51,719 nucleotides of DNA from Prosthecobacter debontii (GTDB taxonomy: Bacteria > Verrucomicrobiota > Verrucomicrobiia > Verrucomicrobiales > Akkermansiaceae): the NCBI GenBank assembly GCA_945869465.1, contig CAMBPB010000014.1, positions 1 through 51,719 of the forward strand, given 5' to 3'. The translations under genes and the position numbers were made by a program. Under the pieces are notes generated by a model, which worked only from the letters and a program-made list of their open reading frames with translations, did not search any database and was not told the DNA's origin. Within the stretch, counting starts at the first letter, position 1. Each line of letters begins with the position of its first letter. Below are positions 1 through 8,409 of this stretch, piece after piece.

Positions 1-1
1 C

Positions 2-643
2 AGCATGCTCATTAGCGGCATGCTGAAACGGCGTTTCCGCGAATATTCGCAGATCCCTATCCGGCTGACCGGTGCCCAAATCGCCGAGGAAATGCTGCGC
101 CAAAACGGCATCCACGACGTGAGAGTCGTCAGCGTGCCGGGTCAACTCACCGATCACTACGATCCCATGCAGAAGACCGTCAATCTCAGCGAACCGGTGT
201 ATCACGCGAATTCCGTGGCCGCCGCCGCCGTCGCCGCCCACGAATGCGGCCACGCGCTGCAACACCAGCAGGCCTACGTGTGGCTGGCATTCCGGTCGAA
301 AATGGTGCCTACCGTCGAGTTTTCCAGCAAGATCCTCAATTACATCATGATTGCCGGAATTCTGGGTGTCGGGCTGATGCAAAGTCCCACGATGCTGTGG
401 ATCTGGGTGGGACTGTTCACCGTCACCACCTTGTTCACCATCGTGACCTTGCCCGTTGAATTCGACGCAAGCCGCCGCGCCTTGGTTTGGCTGGAAAACA
501 GCGGACTCGCCGCCAGCATGGAACACGAAAAAGCGAAAAACGCGTTGTTCTGGGCCGCCATGACCTACGTCGCCGCGGCAGTTGGCTCGGTTGCGCAGCT
601 CGTTTACTTCCTGATGATGTTGCTCGGCCGTCGGGATGAATGA
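2..643 (+). CDS. YugP-like neutral zinc metallopeptidase, 5' truncated by window edge
   Basis: Membrane-bound zinc peptidase of the YugP family (putative neutral zinc metallopeptidase). The zinc-binding motif HECGH lies at residues 79-83 counted from the first in-window ATG (position 5), and a downstream glutamate in 'LPVEFDAS' is the likely third ligand. Hydrophobic segments follow at about 110-155, and a last one lies near the C-terminus. Family members begin with an extra transmembrane helix of about 20 residues. Here the frame is open to the window edge, so the true start probably lies upstream and the ATG at 5 is internal. The substrate is unknown; a membrane-protein quality role is only inferred from the family. 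Confidence 0.85.
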   Translation, partial: SMLISGMLKRRFREYSQIPIRLTGAQIAEEMLRQNGIHDVRVVSVPGQLTDHYDPMQKTVNLSEPVYHANSVAAAAVAAHECGHALQHQQAYVWLAFRSKMVPTVEFSSKILNYIMIAGILGVGLMQSPTMLWIWVGLFTVTTLFTIVTLPVEFDASRRALVWLENSGLAASMEHEKAKNALFWAAMTYVAAAVGSVAQLVYFLMMLLGRRDE

Positions 644-864
644 GTCGCTCAGAAATCCTGACTTGGAGAAGACGGTGGAGCGGATATCTTGCCCGCCGCC
701 TTGTTGATTCACGACTCAGAGGATTCCTCGCAAGTTCAGGATGTCTCAGTGCCTCAAATAGAGCGAGGGATGATGGATTGCTACCACTTGTCGTGCCCCC
801 TCGGCCCCGGTCCCACGGCCGATTTTTGCACGGGGCAGAGCGGTTCATTGCCCAAGGACCGCGA

Positions 865-906
865 GTCTCTGACTCGCATGACCCTGTCTCTGACTCGCAT
901 GACCCT
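865..906 (+). repeat. Exact tandem duplication of a 21-bp unit
   Basis: 865-885 and 886-906 are identical (the unit starts GTCTCTGACTCGC). The preceding bases, GACCGCGAGTCTC, match the left arm of the inverted repeat at 9050-9163, so this is probably a rearranged copy of the same repeat family. Confidence 0.8.
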
Positions 907-960
907 AATCTGAGAAAGAATCCGCCATGCGGGACCTTGGCTTGCACATCTCATGGGCGT

Positions 961-978
961 GCGGGTTTGGAAACCCGC
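961..978. repeat. Perfect 18-bp palindrome GCGGGTTTGGAAACCCGC
   Basis: Two 8-bp arms surround a GG centre. It resembles the palindromic cores at 9060-9078, 12384-12400 and 17007-17027 in layout (GC-rich arm, short centre), so it is assigned to the same REP-like group. Confidence 0.6.
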
Positions 979-1183
979 GTTCCCAGCGCCTCATTGCCCG
1001 GGCAAAAATCCGCCGTGGGCCGTGGCCCAACCGGCGGAACCGGAGTCTTGACACGGGACTTTTTTGCTGCTTGCCTCCGGCGTCTGGCGCTTGATTAACA
1101 ATCCTTTCGCAGATGCCGGAGTCCCGTTTCCTCCCCATTACGAACGCCCGGACAATCCCCACAACTCGCTCAAACACACTTTC

Positions 1184-2692
1184 ATGGACTGGTCTTCTCC
1201 CATTTGGTATGCCTCATACATCCTCGTTTTGATCGGTCTTGCGGGCTACGGCTCCCACCGGTTGGCCATTGTTTTCCTGTATCTCAAACACGCGCACAAC
1301 CACCCCAAGCCGAAAGAATTGTTCCAGGACCTGCCTCTGGTGACCATTCAGCTCCCGGTGTTCAATGAGATGCACGTGGTGGACCGGTTGCTGGACTCGG
1401 TCGCCGCGCTGGATTACCCGCAGGACAAGATCCAAATCCAACTTCTCGACGACTCGACCGATGAGACGGTGGACATCTGTCGGGCTGGAATCGAACGCTT
1501 GAAAGCCCGCGGATTCGATGCCGAACACATCCACCGCAGCGATCGCACCGGATACAAAGCCGGGGCCCTCGAAAACGGAACTCGTTTCGCGAAAGGCGAG
1601 TTTCTCCTGATTCTGGACGCTGATTTCGTGCCCAACCCGGACTTACTCGAAAAGACCATCCACTACTTTACCGACGAGAAAATCGGCATGATCCAAACCC
1701 GTTGGGGCCATTTGAACCGGACCTTCAACGTGCTGACCCGCATCCAGGCCATGTTCCTCGATGGCCACCTGGAGCTGGAACAGACCGCCCGCAACCGCTC
1801 CGGTCGCTTCTTCACCTTCAACGGCACTGGCGGCATCTGGCGCAAGTCCTGCATCGCCGATGCCGGCGGTTGGGAGCACGACACCCTGACCGAGGACATG
1901 GACCTCAGCTACCGCGCCCAACTCAACGGCTGGCGTTTTATCTTCCTCAATGACGTGGAAACCCCGGCCGAGCTGCCGGTGGACATGGACGGCTTCAAGA
2001 GCCAGCAACATCGCTGGACCAAGGGCTCGATCCAAGTTTGCAAAAAAGTCCTGCCGGCGATCTGGCGCAGCGACGTGCCCCTCTTCATCAAGATGGAGGC
2101 CACCGCCCATCTCACCTCGAACTTCGCCTACCTGTTGCTCATTGTGCTGTGCTTCCTGATTTATCCAAACCAGCAGTGCCAGCCGGATTTCGGCAAGCTC
2201 ACCTATTACATCATCAACGTTCCGATCTTTTTCTTCTCCTCGGTTTCGGTAATCGTGTTCTACATGGTTTCCCAAAAAGCTCTCCGCCCCGGTTCGTGGT
2301 GGAAGGAAATCCCCTATCTGCCGCTGCTGCTCGCATTGGGCATCGGGATGTCCATCAGCAATGCCAAGGCGGTGATCGAAGCGCTCTGCAACCACCAGAC
2401 CGCCTTCGTTCGCACCCCGAAATACGGGATCGGCCAGAACCATCGCCAGGATTGGAAAAAGAGCAGCTACAAGGCCATGAAGACGCTCACCCCCTTCGTG
2501 GAATTGCTCTTCGGTTTCTTCTTCCTCTTCGTCGTGGTCGATGCCGCCATGCGCGGAAGTTGGTCATCCGCGATTCTTCTGCTTCCATTCCCGATCGGAT
2601 TTTTCTACACGTCACTGGCTTCGCTCTCGCGCATGCTGCAATCCAGTTCCGCGCCTTCAGAGCCGAAGGTTGTGAACCGCAAAACTCCGTGA
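1184..2692 (+). CDS. Family 2 processive glycosyltransferase, cellulose-synthase-like
   Basis: Integral membrane glycosyltransferase (GT2) that probably builds a beta-linked polysaccharide from a nucleotide sugar at the inner membrane. It is 502 residues from the ATG at 1184. An N-terminal transmembrane helix lies at about 8-34. The catalytic signature is complete: DDS at 89-91, DAD at 145-147, TED at 236-238 and QQHRW at 274-278, the D, DxD, TED, QxxRW set of processive enzymes. Several transmembrane helices follow. The frame stays open upstream to a TTG at 1064, but the residues before 1184 do not resemble a family N-terminus. No PilZ domain or BcsB-like partner is nearby. The L,D-transpeptidase gene starts 7 bp downstream, so the two are probably co-transcribed. 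The polymer made is unknown. Confidence 0.9.
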   Translation: MDWSSPIWYASYILVLIGLAGYGSHRLAIVFLYLKHAHNHPKPKELFQDLPLVTIQLPVFNEMHVVDRLLDSVAALDYPQDKIQIQLLDDSTDETVDICRAGIERLKARGFDAEHIHRSDRTGYKAGALENGTRFAKGEFLLILDADFVPNPDLLEKTIHYFTDEKIGMIQTRWGHLNRTFNVLTRIQAMFLDGHLELEQTARNRSGRFFTFNGTGGIWRKSCIADAGGWEHDTLTEDMDLSYRAQLNGWRFIFLNDVETPAELPVDMDGFKSQQHRWTKGSIQVCKKVLPAIWRSDVPLFIKMEATAHLTSNFAYLLLIVLCFLIYPNQQCQPDFGKLTYYIINVPIFFFSSVSVIVFYMVSQKALRPGSWWKEIPYLPLLLALGIGMSISNAKAVIEALCNHQTAFVRTPKYGIGQNHRQDWKKSSYKAMKTLTPFVELLFGFFFLFVVVDAAMRGSWSSAILLLPFPIGFFYTSLASLSRMLQSSSAPSEPKVVNRKTP

Positions 2693-2699
2693 CCAAACT

Positions 2700-3329
2700 A
2701 TGACTGGATTCCTGCCGCCGCGTATCCTTCTGATTGCTGCCTTTGGGCTGCTTGCCGCCCTCGGCTTCACCGGCTGCGGCAATGTTCCCCTCGGCAAGGA
2801 CACTCGCAACAAAATGATCGTCAGCTTGAGCGATCAGAAAATGTTGCTGGTGCATGACGGCACCCCGGTCAAGTCCTACAAGATTTCGACTTCCAAGTTC
2901 GGCGTCGGCGATCGCCCCGGCAGCAACTGCACTCCCCTCGGACGGCTGCAAATCGCCAAGAAAATCGGCGGCAACACCGCGATCGGCAGCGTTTTCAAAA
3001 ACCGCCGGCCAACCGGCGAAGTTATCAAGCCCAACGCCCCCGGTCGCGACCCGATCGTGACCCGCATCCTGTGGCTGAGCGGAACCGAGTCACGCAACCA
3101 GAACGCATTCCGCCGCACCATCTATATCCACGGCACCCCGGAGGAGCGGCGGCTCGGCTCTCGCGCATCCTACGGCTGCATCCGCATGGGCAGTCGCGAT
3201 GTGGCGGACCTCTACAACCGCGTCGGCCATGGGGCCGAGGTCTTTGTCATCCGTGAATCAATCCAGCCCAAGAAGCGCGATCAAAACACGGCAGCGGTCG
3301 GAAAAGGCGGCACCCGCCTGTCCGGTTGA
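2700..3329 (+). CDS. L,D-transpeptidase lipoprotein (YkuD domain)
   Basis: Predicted periplasmic lipoprotein of 209 residues that forms or remodels peptidoglycan cross-links, or anchors proteins to peptidoglycan. A signal peptide ends in a lipobox with Cys26 (LGFTGC). The YkuD catalytic motif is present as H144-G followed by SYGC with Cys160, within 'RASYGCIRM', which matches the family consensus HG-x(n)-S(H/Y)GC. It follows the glycosyltransferase by 7 bp, which suggests a joint envelope role. The real cross-linking substrate cannot be told from the sequence. Confidence 0.9.
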   Translation: MTGFLPPRILLIAAFGLLAALGFTGCGNVPLGKDTRNKMIVSLSDQKMLLVHDGTPVKSYKISTSKFGVGDRPGSNCTPLGRLQIAKKIGGNTAIGSVFKNRRPTGEVIKPNAPGRDPIVTRILWLSGTESRNQNAFRRTIYIHGTPEERRLGSRASYGCIRMGSRDVADLYNRVGHGAEVFVIRESIQPKKRDQNTAAVGKGGTRLSG

Positions 3330-3348
3330 GAAACTCTGAAACCTGAGC

Positions 3349-3376
3349 TTGACTCCTCGGATCGATTCCCTACTTT
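3349..3376 (+). promoter_or_regulatory. Putative promoter of rpsT
   Basis: TTGACT (3349-3354), a 16-bp spacer, then TACTTT (3371-3376), 43 bp before the rpsT start. Confidence 0.6.
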
Positions 3377-3419
3377 CCGCCGCCCGCCTCCCCGCTCCCG
3401 ATCTTTTCCCGAAACAACC

Positions 3420-3683
3420 ATGGCCAATCACAAATCTTCGATCAAACGCAGCCGCCAAACCGTCGTCCGGACCGAGCGCAATCGCGCCGAAAAAAGCCGG
3501 ATGAAAACGTTGCGCAAAAAGACGCTCACCGCCATCACCGCCGGTGACAAAGTCGCCGCTTCCAAGGCCAGCGCCGAGTTTTCCTCCGCCGTGGACAAGG
3601 CCGCCAAACGCAATGTGATCCACTCCAACAAGGCGGCGAACCTGAAGAGCAAGACCGCGAAGGCCTTGGCTGGCATTGCCTGA
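3420..3683 (+). CDS. rpsT: 30S ribosomal protein S20
   Basis: Small basic protein of 87 residues that binds 16S rRNA early in 30S assembly. It begins 'MANHKSSIKRSRQ' and carries the typical 'RNRAEKSRMKTLRKK' and 'KAAKRNVIHSNKAANLKS' segments; the length equals the family norm. It is monocistronic, with its own promoter upstream and a strong intrinsic terminator downstream. Confidence 0.98.
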   Translation: MANHKSSIKRSRQTVVRTERNRAEKSRMKTLRKKTLTAITAGDKVAASKASAEFSSAVDKAAKRNVIHSNKAANLKSKTAKALAGIA

Positions 3684-3724
3684 TCCTCCCGGTTGTGCCG
3701 TCTTTCCCTGGCCATTCAAGAAAT

Positions 3725-3755
3725 AAGCGGACCGGACCACCGGTGCCGCTTTTTT
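3725..3755 (+). terminator. Intrinsic terminator after rpsT
   Basis: Stem AAGCGG-A-CCGG / CCGG-TG-CCGCTT with an ACCA loop, followed by six or more T residues. Confidence 0.85.
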
Positions 3756-3766
3756 CGTAACCGCCC

Positions 3767-3997
3767 ATGCCTGAAACACCTCCACCGAACCGCGCCGCCA
3801 CGGCGGCGAAAATCGCCGCCAATCCCATGGGCTACAAAGTCTGTGAAGGCTGCGATTCAATCGTTGGCAGCGGTGCCGCACTTTGCCCGAACTGCCACAG
3901 CTATCGCTTCGAAGCCTCTCCCGAGCGGGTGATCCTGCAAGCCCGGATCCTCGGCGCCCGCGAACAAACCTCAGTCACGGCGGACGACCTCGGGTGA
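3767..3997 (+). CDS. Small zinc-ribbon protein, function unknown
   Basis: A 76-residue protein with two cysteine pairs, C26-x2-C29 and C40-x2-C43 ('CEGC' and 'CPNC'), spaced as in a zinc ribbon. The region before the ribbon is alanine- and proline-rich and the tail is short and polar. No signal peptide or membrane segment is seen. It starts 11 bp after the rpsT terminator, so it needs its own promoter or read-through. Zinc ribbons of this size often mediate protein or nucleic-acid contacts, but no specific role can be given. Confidence 0.75.
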   Translation: MPETPPPNRAATAAKIAANPMGYKVCEGCDSIVGSGAALCPNCHSYRFEASPERVILQARILGAREQTSVTADDLG

Positions 3998-4025
3998 TTT
4001 TCATCTCAAACCTGAAGTTTGAAGT

Positions 4026-4604
4026 TTGAAATCCCACGAGAACCCGCCCATCGGTTTTAAGGAATGGCAGGTCGTCTGTGACGCGCTCGCCTCCGGGCGG
4101 CAGTCGATCCTTCTGCGAAAAGGCGGCATTCACGAGGGTCGCCAAGGGTTTTCCTTCGCCCACGACTCGTCTTTCCTGTTTCCCACCCGGTTCCACGCCC
4201 TCGGCGACCAAGTGCGCGAGGGTGAGGTGAAAGTCCTCCCCGAATGGCAACTTGGCGACGAAATCCGCATCACCCACCATGCCGAGGCACTGTGGGCCGT
4301 CACCCTCGCCGATTGGAGCCAGGTCGCTGCGCTGGAATCCTATCATATCTACTCCCAAGCCACCGTTCGCGATCGCTTCGATTGGGAAGGCAAGGGCATG
4401 GCCTCCGGTAGCATCCACGTCGCCTTAGTCCGCATCCGCGAACTGGCAGAACCTTGGATCTTCCCCTACGAAGCTGGCTTCGGCGGTTGCCGTAGTTGGA
4501 TCAAGCTGCCTCCCCCACCCTCCTCGTGGATGGAATCCTCCCGGCCCGTGCTCGATGACGACACGTTCCAACAAACCGCCCGGGAGCTTCATTGCGGACC
4601 GTAA
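4026..4604 (+). CDS. DUF1802 family protein
   Basis: Cytosolic protein of 192 residues that resembles DUF1802 proteins, recognised by the N-terminal stretch 'GFKEWQVVCDALASGRQ', then 'LLRKGGIHEG' and 'FLFPTRFH'. The function of the family is not established. The start is a TTG at 4026 inside a short direct repeat (gaagtttgaa); no in-frame ATG lies near the family N-terminus, so the TTG is the best choice. No transmembrane segment is visible. It is a separate unit between the zinc-ribbon gene and lepB. Confidence 0.8.
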   Translation: MKSHENPPIGFKEWQVVCDALASGRQSILLRKGGIHEGRQGFSFAHDSSFLFPTRFHALGDQVREGEVKVLPEWQLGDEIRITHHAEALWAVTLADWSQVAALESYHIYSQATVRDRFDWEGKGMASGSIHVALVRIRELAEPWIFPYEAGFGGCRSWIKLPPPPSSWMESSRPVLDDDTFQQTARELHCGP

Positions 4605-4805
4605 CCAATGCACGATCTTGGTCAGTCGGTTCATCAGTTCCGGCCGCGGGAGTCGCCTGATCATCCGATCGCCTCGGGTGCCGGACAGGGTTGCGGACCC
4701 ACACCATCGCGGTCCAGAGGACCCTCTTAACTTTTTGGTCAGGCACCCTTCTAGAATGCTGGGTCTTGGGCCCCCGGAGCGCCCCAGAACGCCGTTTCTC
4801 CGCGC

Positions 4806-4834
4806 TTGCAGTCGGCGGGAAGTGTCGCGAGACT
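4806..4834 (+). promoter_or_regulatory. Putative promoter of lepB, leaderless layout
   Basis: TTGCAG (4806-4811), a 17-bp spacer, GAGACT (4829-4834), then 7 bp to the ATG at 4842. The expected transcription start falls on or next to the start codon. Confidence 0.5.
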
Positions 4835-4841
4835 GCGCGCC

Positions 4842-6080
4842 ATGTTCACCCCGAAGTGGAAAGACGAAGCGCGGCACCTGGCCAAGGGTGCGCGGAAGTT
4901 CGTGCATTACAAACGCGACCTCCTCAAGCCGGACCGGGTGGCGGAAATCGAATCGCGCCGCGACGATTTGCTCGCGGCGATCAAATCCGGCGATCAAGCC
5001 AGGGTGGGCGAGGCGTCCAAACAAATCCGCGCGGTTTGTGAAAACTCGCTGCCCCAGGAAAAGCCACTGGGCTGGCTCGAGGAGAACGTCGAGGTGATGT
5101 TCGTCGCCATCGTCATCGCCCTCGGCCTGCGCGCCTACTACCTGCAACCGTTCCGGATTCCCACCGGCTCGATGCAGCCAACCTTGAACGGCATCGTCGG
5201 AAAGCCGTTGCCCGCGTCGGAATGGCCGGGCTTCCCCAAACGGATGATCGAAAAGGTCCTGCGCGGGAGATCCTACGTGAAGGTGGTGACGGATCGCGAC
5301 CACAAGATGATGATCGATTCGCAGGGCCAACTGGTGGGTATCGGCGACACCCAGTTTCTCCATTTCTTCAGCCGATCGCAGATCGTTTTCGCCGATTCCA
5401 AACCCACGACGTTCAGCAAACTGTTTGGCACCGACCCTTTGCGGCTGCCCGCGCCGACAGGTCCGCTGAGCCAGATCGGGTTGCAAAACGCGCTTCAAAT
5501 CGCCAAACAAAATGGCGGCGTGCTGCCCAAGGGCACCGTGCTTTGCGAAGGCACGGTGGATTCCGGCGACCTCGTCCTCGTGGACAAGTTTTCCTACCAT
5601 TTCCGCAAACCGATACGCGGCGAGGTGTTTGTGTTTGAGACCCTCGGCATCCGCGGGATTCACGAGAGCCGTGGCGATCAGGCGGCGGGTTCGCATTACA
5701 TCAAGCGGCTGGGTGCCGTGCCCGGAGACAAGTTGGAAATCGCTCCCCCACATATCCTCATCCATGGGAAAATCGCCAGTGAGCCCGGGTTTGCCAAGGT
5801 TTACAACTACCCGTTATACCGACATCCCGATGCCAAGGGTTACTCGTTCGCCAGCCCGGGAGGATCCAAATATCCGCCGGCGCTGATGGCGCTCGGCGAC
5901 TCCGTGCAACTGCGATCCGAGGCCCCGCCAGGGATGCGCGAATACGCGGCTCTCGGCGATAACAGCGGCAACTCGCTGGACTCGCGTTACTGGGGCACGG
6001 TCAAGGAATTCAACCTGGTGGGGCCGGCGCTCTTTTCCCTCTGGCCGGTGACCACCGGCCATTGGGGATTCATTCGCTGA
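4842..6080 (+). CDS. lepB: Signal peptidase I, long form with large insert
   Basis: Membrane protease that removes signal peptides from exported proteins. It is 412 residues. A charged, probably coiled N-terminal region (1-75) precedes one transmembrane helix at about 84-103. The catalytic Ser110 sits in 'PTGSMQPTL' (box B) and the general base Lys288 in 'YIKRLGAVPGD' (box D); box E is 'GDNSGNSLDSRYWG' at 371-384. About 175 residues separate the Ser and Lys boxes, much more than in compact SPases, so the region holds a large insertion. The ATG at 4842 is preferred over upstream in-frame codons because the putative promoter abuts it. The squalene/phytoene synthase gene follows by 4 bp. Confidence 0.95.
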   Translation: MFTPKWKDEARHLAKGARKFVHYKRDLLKPDRVAEIESRRDDLLAAIKSGDQARVGEASKQIRAVCENSLPQEKPLGWLEENVEVMFVAIVIALGLRAYYLQPFRIPTGSMQPTLNGIVGKPLPASEWPGFPKRMIEKVLRGRSYVKVVTDRDHKMMIDSQGQLVGIGDTQFLHFFSRSQIVFADSKPTTFSKLFGTDPLRLPAPTGPLSQIGLQNALQIAKQNGGVLPKGTVLCEGTVDSGDLVLVDKFSYHFRKPIRGEVFVFETLGIRGIHESRGDQAAGSHYIKRLGAVPGDKLEIAPPHILIHGKIASEPGFAKVYNYPLYRHPDAKGYSFASPGGSKYPPALMALGDSVQLRSEAPPGMREYAALGDNSGNSLDSRYWGTVKEFNLVGPALFSLWPVTTGHWGFIR

Positions 6081-6084
6081 AGCC

Positions 6085-6915
6085 GTGCCGGACGCCTCGG
6101 AAATCACCCGCCGCGCGAAATCGAACCTGGCTTTCGCGTTGCGCATCCTGCCGCGGGAGCGGCGGGACGACATGGTGGTTTTCTACGCGTTCTGCCGCAC
6201 GATAGACGATCTGGCGGACGATCCCCAAATACCCGCCGGAGAACGCTGTTGTTTGTTAGAAGAATGGAAGGCGGGACTGCTCTCCGGCTTTGGTCATCCC
6301 GCCGCCCTGCAACAGCAGGTGGTCGAACTGCGGGACCGCTGCGGAATCCCCACCGACCTGCTGATAGCCATCATCGAAGGCTGCGGCATGGACCTGCATC
6401 CGCAGCGCTTTGCCACCTGGTATGATCTATCAGAATATGTCTGGAAGGTCGCTTGTGCGGTCGGGCTGGTTTCAATCCGGCTCTTCGGCTGCAAGGACCC
6501 CGCCTCGGAGCGCTACGCCGTGGCGCTTGGCCGCGCGCTGCAACTGACCAATATCCTACGGGACATCGGTGAGGACCTGGACAACGGCGGGCGCATCTAT
6601 CTGCCGCTCGAAGACCTCGCACGCTTTCATTATTCCGAACAGGATCTGCTGGAGCGGAAATATGACGGGCGGTTCCTGGCACTGATGGCCTTCGAGGCGG
6701 AGCGGGCGGAGCAACTTTTCCGGGAGGCGGCGCAAGCCCTGCCCGCCGCCGACCGCCATGCCCTAACCCCGGCCCGCATCATGGGGGAAATTTACCGCTG
6801 CCTATTGGTCCGGATGCGGCGCGACGGCTTCCGCGTGTTTGAAAAACGTTACCGGTTGACGAGGGTCGGCAAACTCGCCATTCTCGCAAAGCATCTGATT
6901 GCCGGGTGGTCCTGA
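6085..6915 (+). CDS. Squalene/phytoene synthase family protein
   Basis: Prenyl-diphosphate head-to-head condensing enzyme of 276 residues. The first Asp-rich motif, DDLAD, is at 41-45 ('FCRTIDDLADD') and the second is at about 160-164 ('LRDIGEDLDNGGR'). The start is a GTG 4 bp after the lepB stop, so the genes probably form an operon. It could be a presqualene-diphosphate synthase (HpnD-like), a squalene synthase or a phytoene synthase. Without HpnC, HpnE or crt neighbours the product cannot be fixed. HpnD-like is my first guess from length and motif spacing. Confidence 0.85.
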   Translation: MPDASEITRRAKSNLAFALRILPRERRDDMVVFYAFCRTIDDLADDPQIPAGERCCLLEEWKAGLLSGFGHPAALQQQVVELRDRCGIPTDLLIAIIEGCGMDLHPQRFATWYDLSEYVWKVACAVGLVSIRLFGCKDPASERYAVALGRALQLTNILRDIGEDLDNGGRIYLPLEDLARFHYSEQDLLERKYDGRFLALMAFEAERAEQLFREAAQALPAADRHALTPARIMGEIYRCLLVRMRRDGFRVFEKRYRLTRVGKLAILAKHLIAGWS

Positions 6916-6946
6916 ATCGGATACACTTCGCCCTAATCCACGTATC

Positions 6947-7270
6947 ATGCGCATGTCTAAACCGCTCTTTTCGGCCGCCGCGGCCGTCATCCTCAGCTCC
7001 TGCATCCCGCCGCCGCCGGTTCCTCCGCCACGGTTCACGCCCAATCCTCCCTATCCGCCGCAACCGGTGGATCCGCACGCTCAGGTGCCTGCGCCGGCAC
7101 CGCCCCCGCCTCCCACAGCGCCGGGCGGATATCCGACGGCCGAACGCACGACCAACCCGAACGAGGTGCTCAGCCCCTACGAACCCCACCACGTCATTGA
7201 CATCGAAGGTTTCAGCTCCGGTCAACTGGCCCGCGATCCCTCCAACCAGAAGATCTTCCGGGTGCCCTGA
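6947..7270 (+). CDS. Proline-rich lipoprotein, function unknown
   Basis: Small exported lipoprotein of 107 residues. The signal peptide 'MRMSKPLFSAAAAVILSSC' ends in a lipobox Cys and is followed by a long Pro-rich stretch that could span the periplasm or wall. The globular end contains 'HVIDIEGFSSGQLARDPSN' and finishes in 'FRVP'. A second in-frame ATG lies 6 bp downstream. It follows the synthase by 31 bp. No function is assigned. Confidence 0.7.
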   Translation: MRMSKPLFSAAAAVILSSCIPPPPVPPPRFTPNPPYPPQPVDPHAQVPAPAPPPPPTAPGGYPTAERTTNPNEVLSPYEPHHVIDIEGFSSGQLARDPSNQKIFRVP

Positions 7271-7281
7271 AATTTCACGGG

Positions 7282-7599
7282 GTGTGCGATCCGGATGTGA
7301 CGAAAAACCTCGCCGTCCCCGGGGGCATCCCGACTTGCGAAGTCGGAGAGGCCGTGCCATTCACCGTCGGACCCAAGGGCCAACTCACCGCCGAGGGCAT
7401 GTCGATCCCGTTCAAAGAAGCGGTCGCCAACCTGAACGCATACTGGATTCCTCCATCATTGGACAACCCGAGCGGCGATCTCGGCCAGGTCACTAAGAAC
7501 TGGAGAAATCAACCGCGAAAGATCTTTCTGAGCTTCGCCAAATTCAAGTTTGTCGGCATCGCACCCACCACCTATCTGGTGGCCTACACGCTGAACTGA
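7282..7599 (+). CDS. Hypothetical small protein
   Basis: A 105-residue protein from a GTG at 7282, 11 bp after the lipoprotein gene and in another frame. The frame stays open further upstream, overlapping the end of the lipoprotein gene, so the start is uncertain. The sequence has a mixed alpha/beta look with a C-terminal 'FVGIAPTTYLVAYTLN'. It has no signal peptide, cysteine cluster or membrane segment. I do not recognise the family. It ends 9 bp before the converging phosphoesterase gene. Confidence 0.55.
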   Translation: MCDPDVTKNLAVPGGIPTCEVGEAVPFTVGPKGQLTAEGMSIPFKEAVANLNAYWIPPSLDNPSGDLGQVTKNWRNQPRKIFLSFAKFKFVGIAPTTYLVAYTLN

Positions 7600-7608
7600 C
7601 CGCATATG

Positions 7609-8409
7609 TTAGAACCGCCAGGTGCCGAGTGTCCGGCCGCGGCGGCAGAGGTCCGGGGATTCGTCGATTTCCCCGCGGGTCAGCCAGCCCTGGTTGTATT
7701 CCACCCAATGGGCGCGGCCCGGATAGGTGAAGGAACCGGTGTTGATCACCAGGCGGCGGTTTCTAACCCAACATCCCTGCCAGTGGAAATGGCCGATCAC
7801 GAGGGCCTGCGCCTGCGGAAAATAACACTCGCAGAAACGCGCCCCGGCCGAGCCTTGGGTGAACCATGCCTCGAGCATCTTGAGCGCGCGCTGCGGCGGC
7901 AGCGCCGCGTCCCACGCCCGTTGAATGAAATGCCGCCCGAGCGGATATTCCACCGAACACAAAGTGCGGGCGATGTCACGGGCAAGACTCAGCCGCTCGC
8001 CGACGTCATGTGCGGCGGCCGGGTGTCGCGCCCACAACTCCGTCACCCGCTTGCCGGCGGTGAGGGTCTCGCGTTTCCATGGCGAACCACTGAAAAACAA
8101 CGCGTCGCCGTGAGTGACGATGATTCGTCCGCCGGCGAGTTCCACCCACCCCGGACCGGGCCAACCAGGGTCATGGTTGCCTGCTAGAAACACCGCCTCC
8201 ACATGCTCCGCGGCACAGAGCGCCTTGAGTTCCTCCAGCATCGCCGCCGAGCGCTCGCGAAACGGATCGGCCAGCTCCTGCCAGGTGTCGCCGTTGAACA
8301 CCACCGTGCCGGCCCCGGCGATCAGCGGGCGCAGGGCGGCCACCCGGGTGAGCCGTGAAATCTTGTGGCCAAGATGAAGGTCGGATAGAATGCGGACCGG
8401 CTCCTTCAT
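7609..8409 (-). CDS. Metallophosphoesterase, LpxH-like
   Basis: Calcineurin-like phosphoesterase of 266 residues with the full dinuclear metal-site series: 'ILSDLHLGH', 'VFNGDTWQE', 'LAGNHDPGW', 'IVTHGDALF' and 'VIGHFHWQG'. The order and spacing fit the UDP-2,3-diacylglucosamine hydrolase (LpxH)-like group, which would place it in lipid A synthesis, but other cytosolic phosphoesterases share this layout. Its ATG overlaps the stop of the upstream methyltransferase gene in an ATGA junction, so the two are translationally coupled. Confidence 0.85.
   Translation of the reverse strand: MKEPVRILSDLHLGHKISRLTRVAALRPLIAGAGTVVFNGDTWQELADPFRERSAAMLEELKALCAAEHVEAVFLAGNHDPGWPGPGWVELAGGRIIVTHGDALFFSGSPWKRETLTAGKRVTELWARHPAAAHDVGERLSLARDIARTLCSVEYPLGRHFIQRAWDAALPPQRALKMLEAWFTQGSAGARFCECYFPQAQALVIGHFHWQGCWVRNRRLVINTGSFTYPGRAHWVEYNQGWLTRGEIDESPDLCRRGRTLGTWRF

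Larger units (their letters stand above)
802..1028. repeat. Imperfect inverted repeat, arms about 35 bp, 160 bp apart
   Basis: The reverse complement of 802-836 closely matches 995-1028; both arms share the core GCAAAAATC.GCCGTGGG. The tandem duplication and the 961-978 palindrome sit between the arms. This could be a small non-autonomous element or a pair of inverted intergenic repeats. No transposase is present. Confidence 0.5.
644..1183. other. Repeat-rich spacer without a convincing gene
   Basis: No frame here has a recognisable protein, and the open frames are arginine-rich, as expected of chance frames in GC-rich DNA. The spacer holds an exact 21-bp tandem duplication, a perfect 18-bp palindrome and a pair of imperfect inverted arms, all listed separately. 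A TTGACA at 1048-1053 could be a -35 box for the glycosyltransferase, but no good -10 follows at the right distance. Confidence 0.6.

Noticed and set aside
640..1098. Plus-strand frame of 152 codons in the repeat spacer
   Set aside because: It reads through tandem and inverted repeats, is rich in Arg and Ser, and has no recognisable domain. It is most likely chance.
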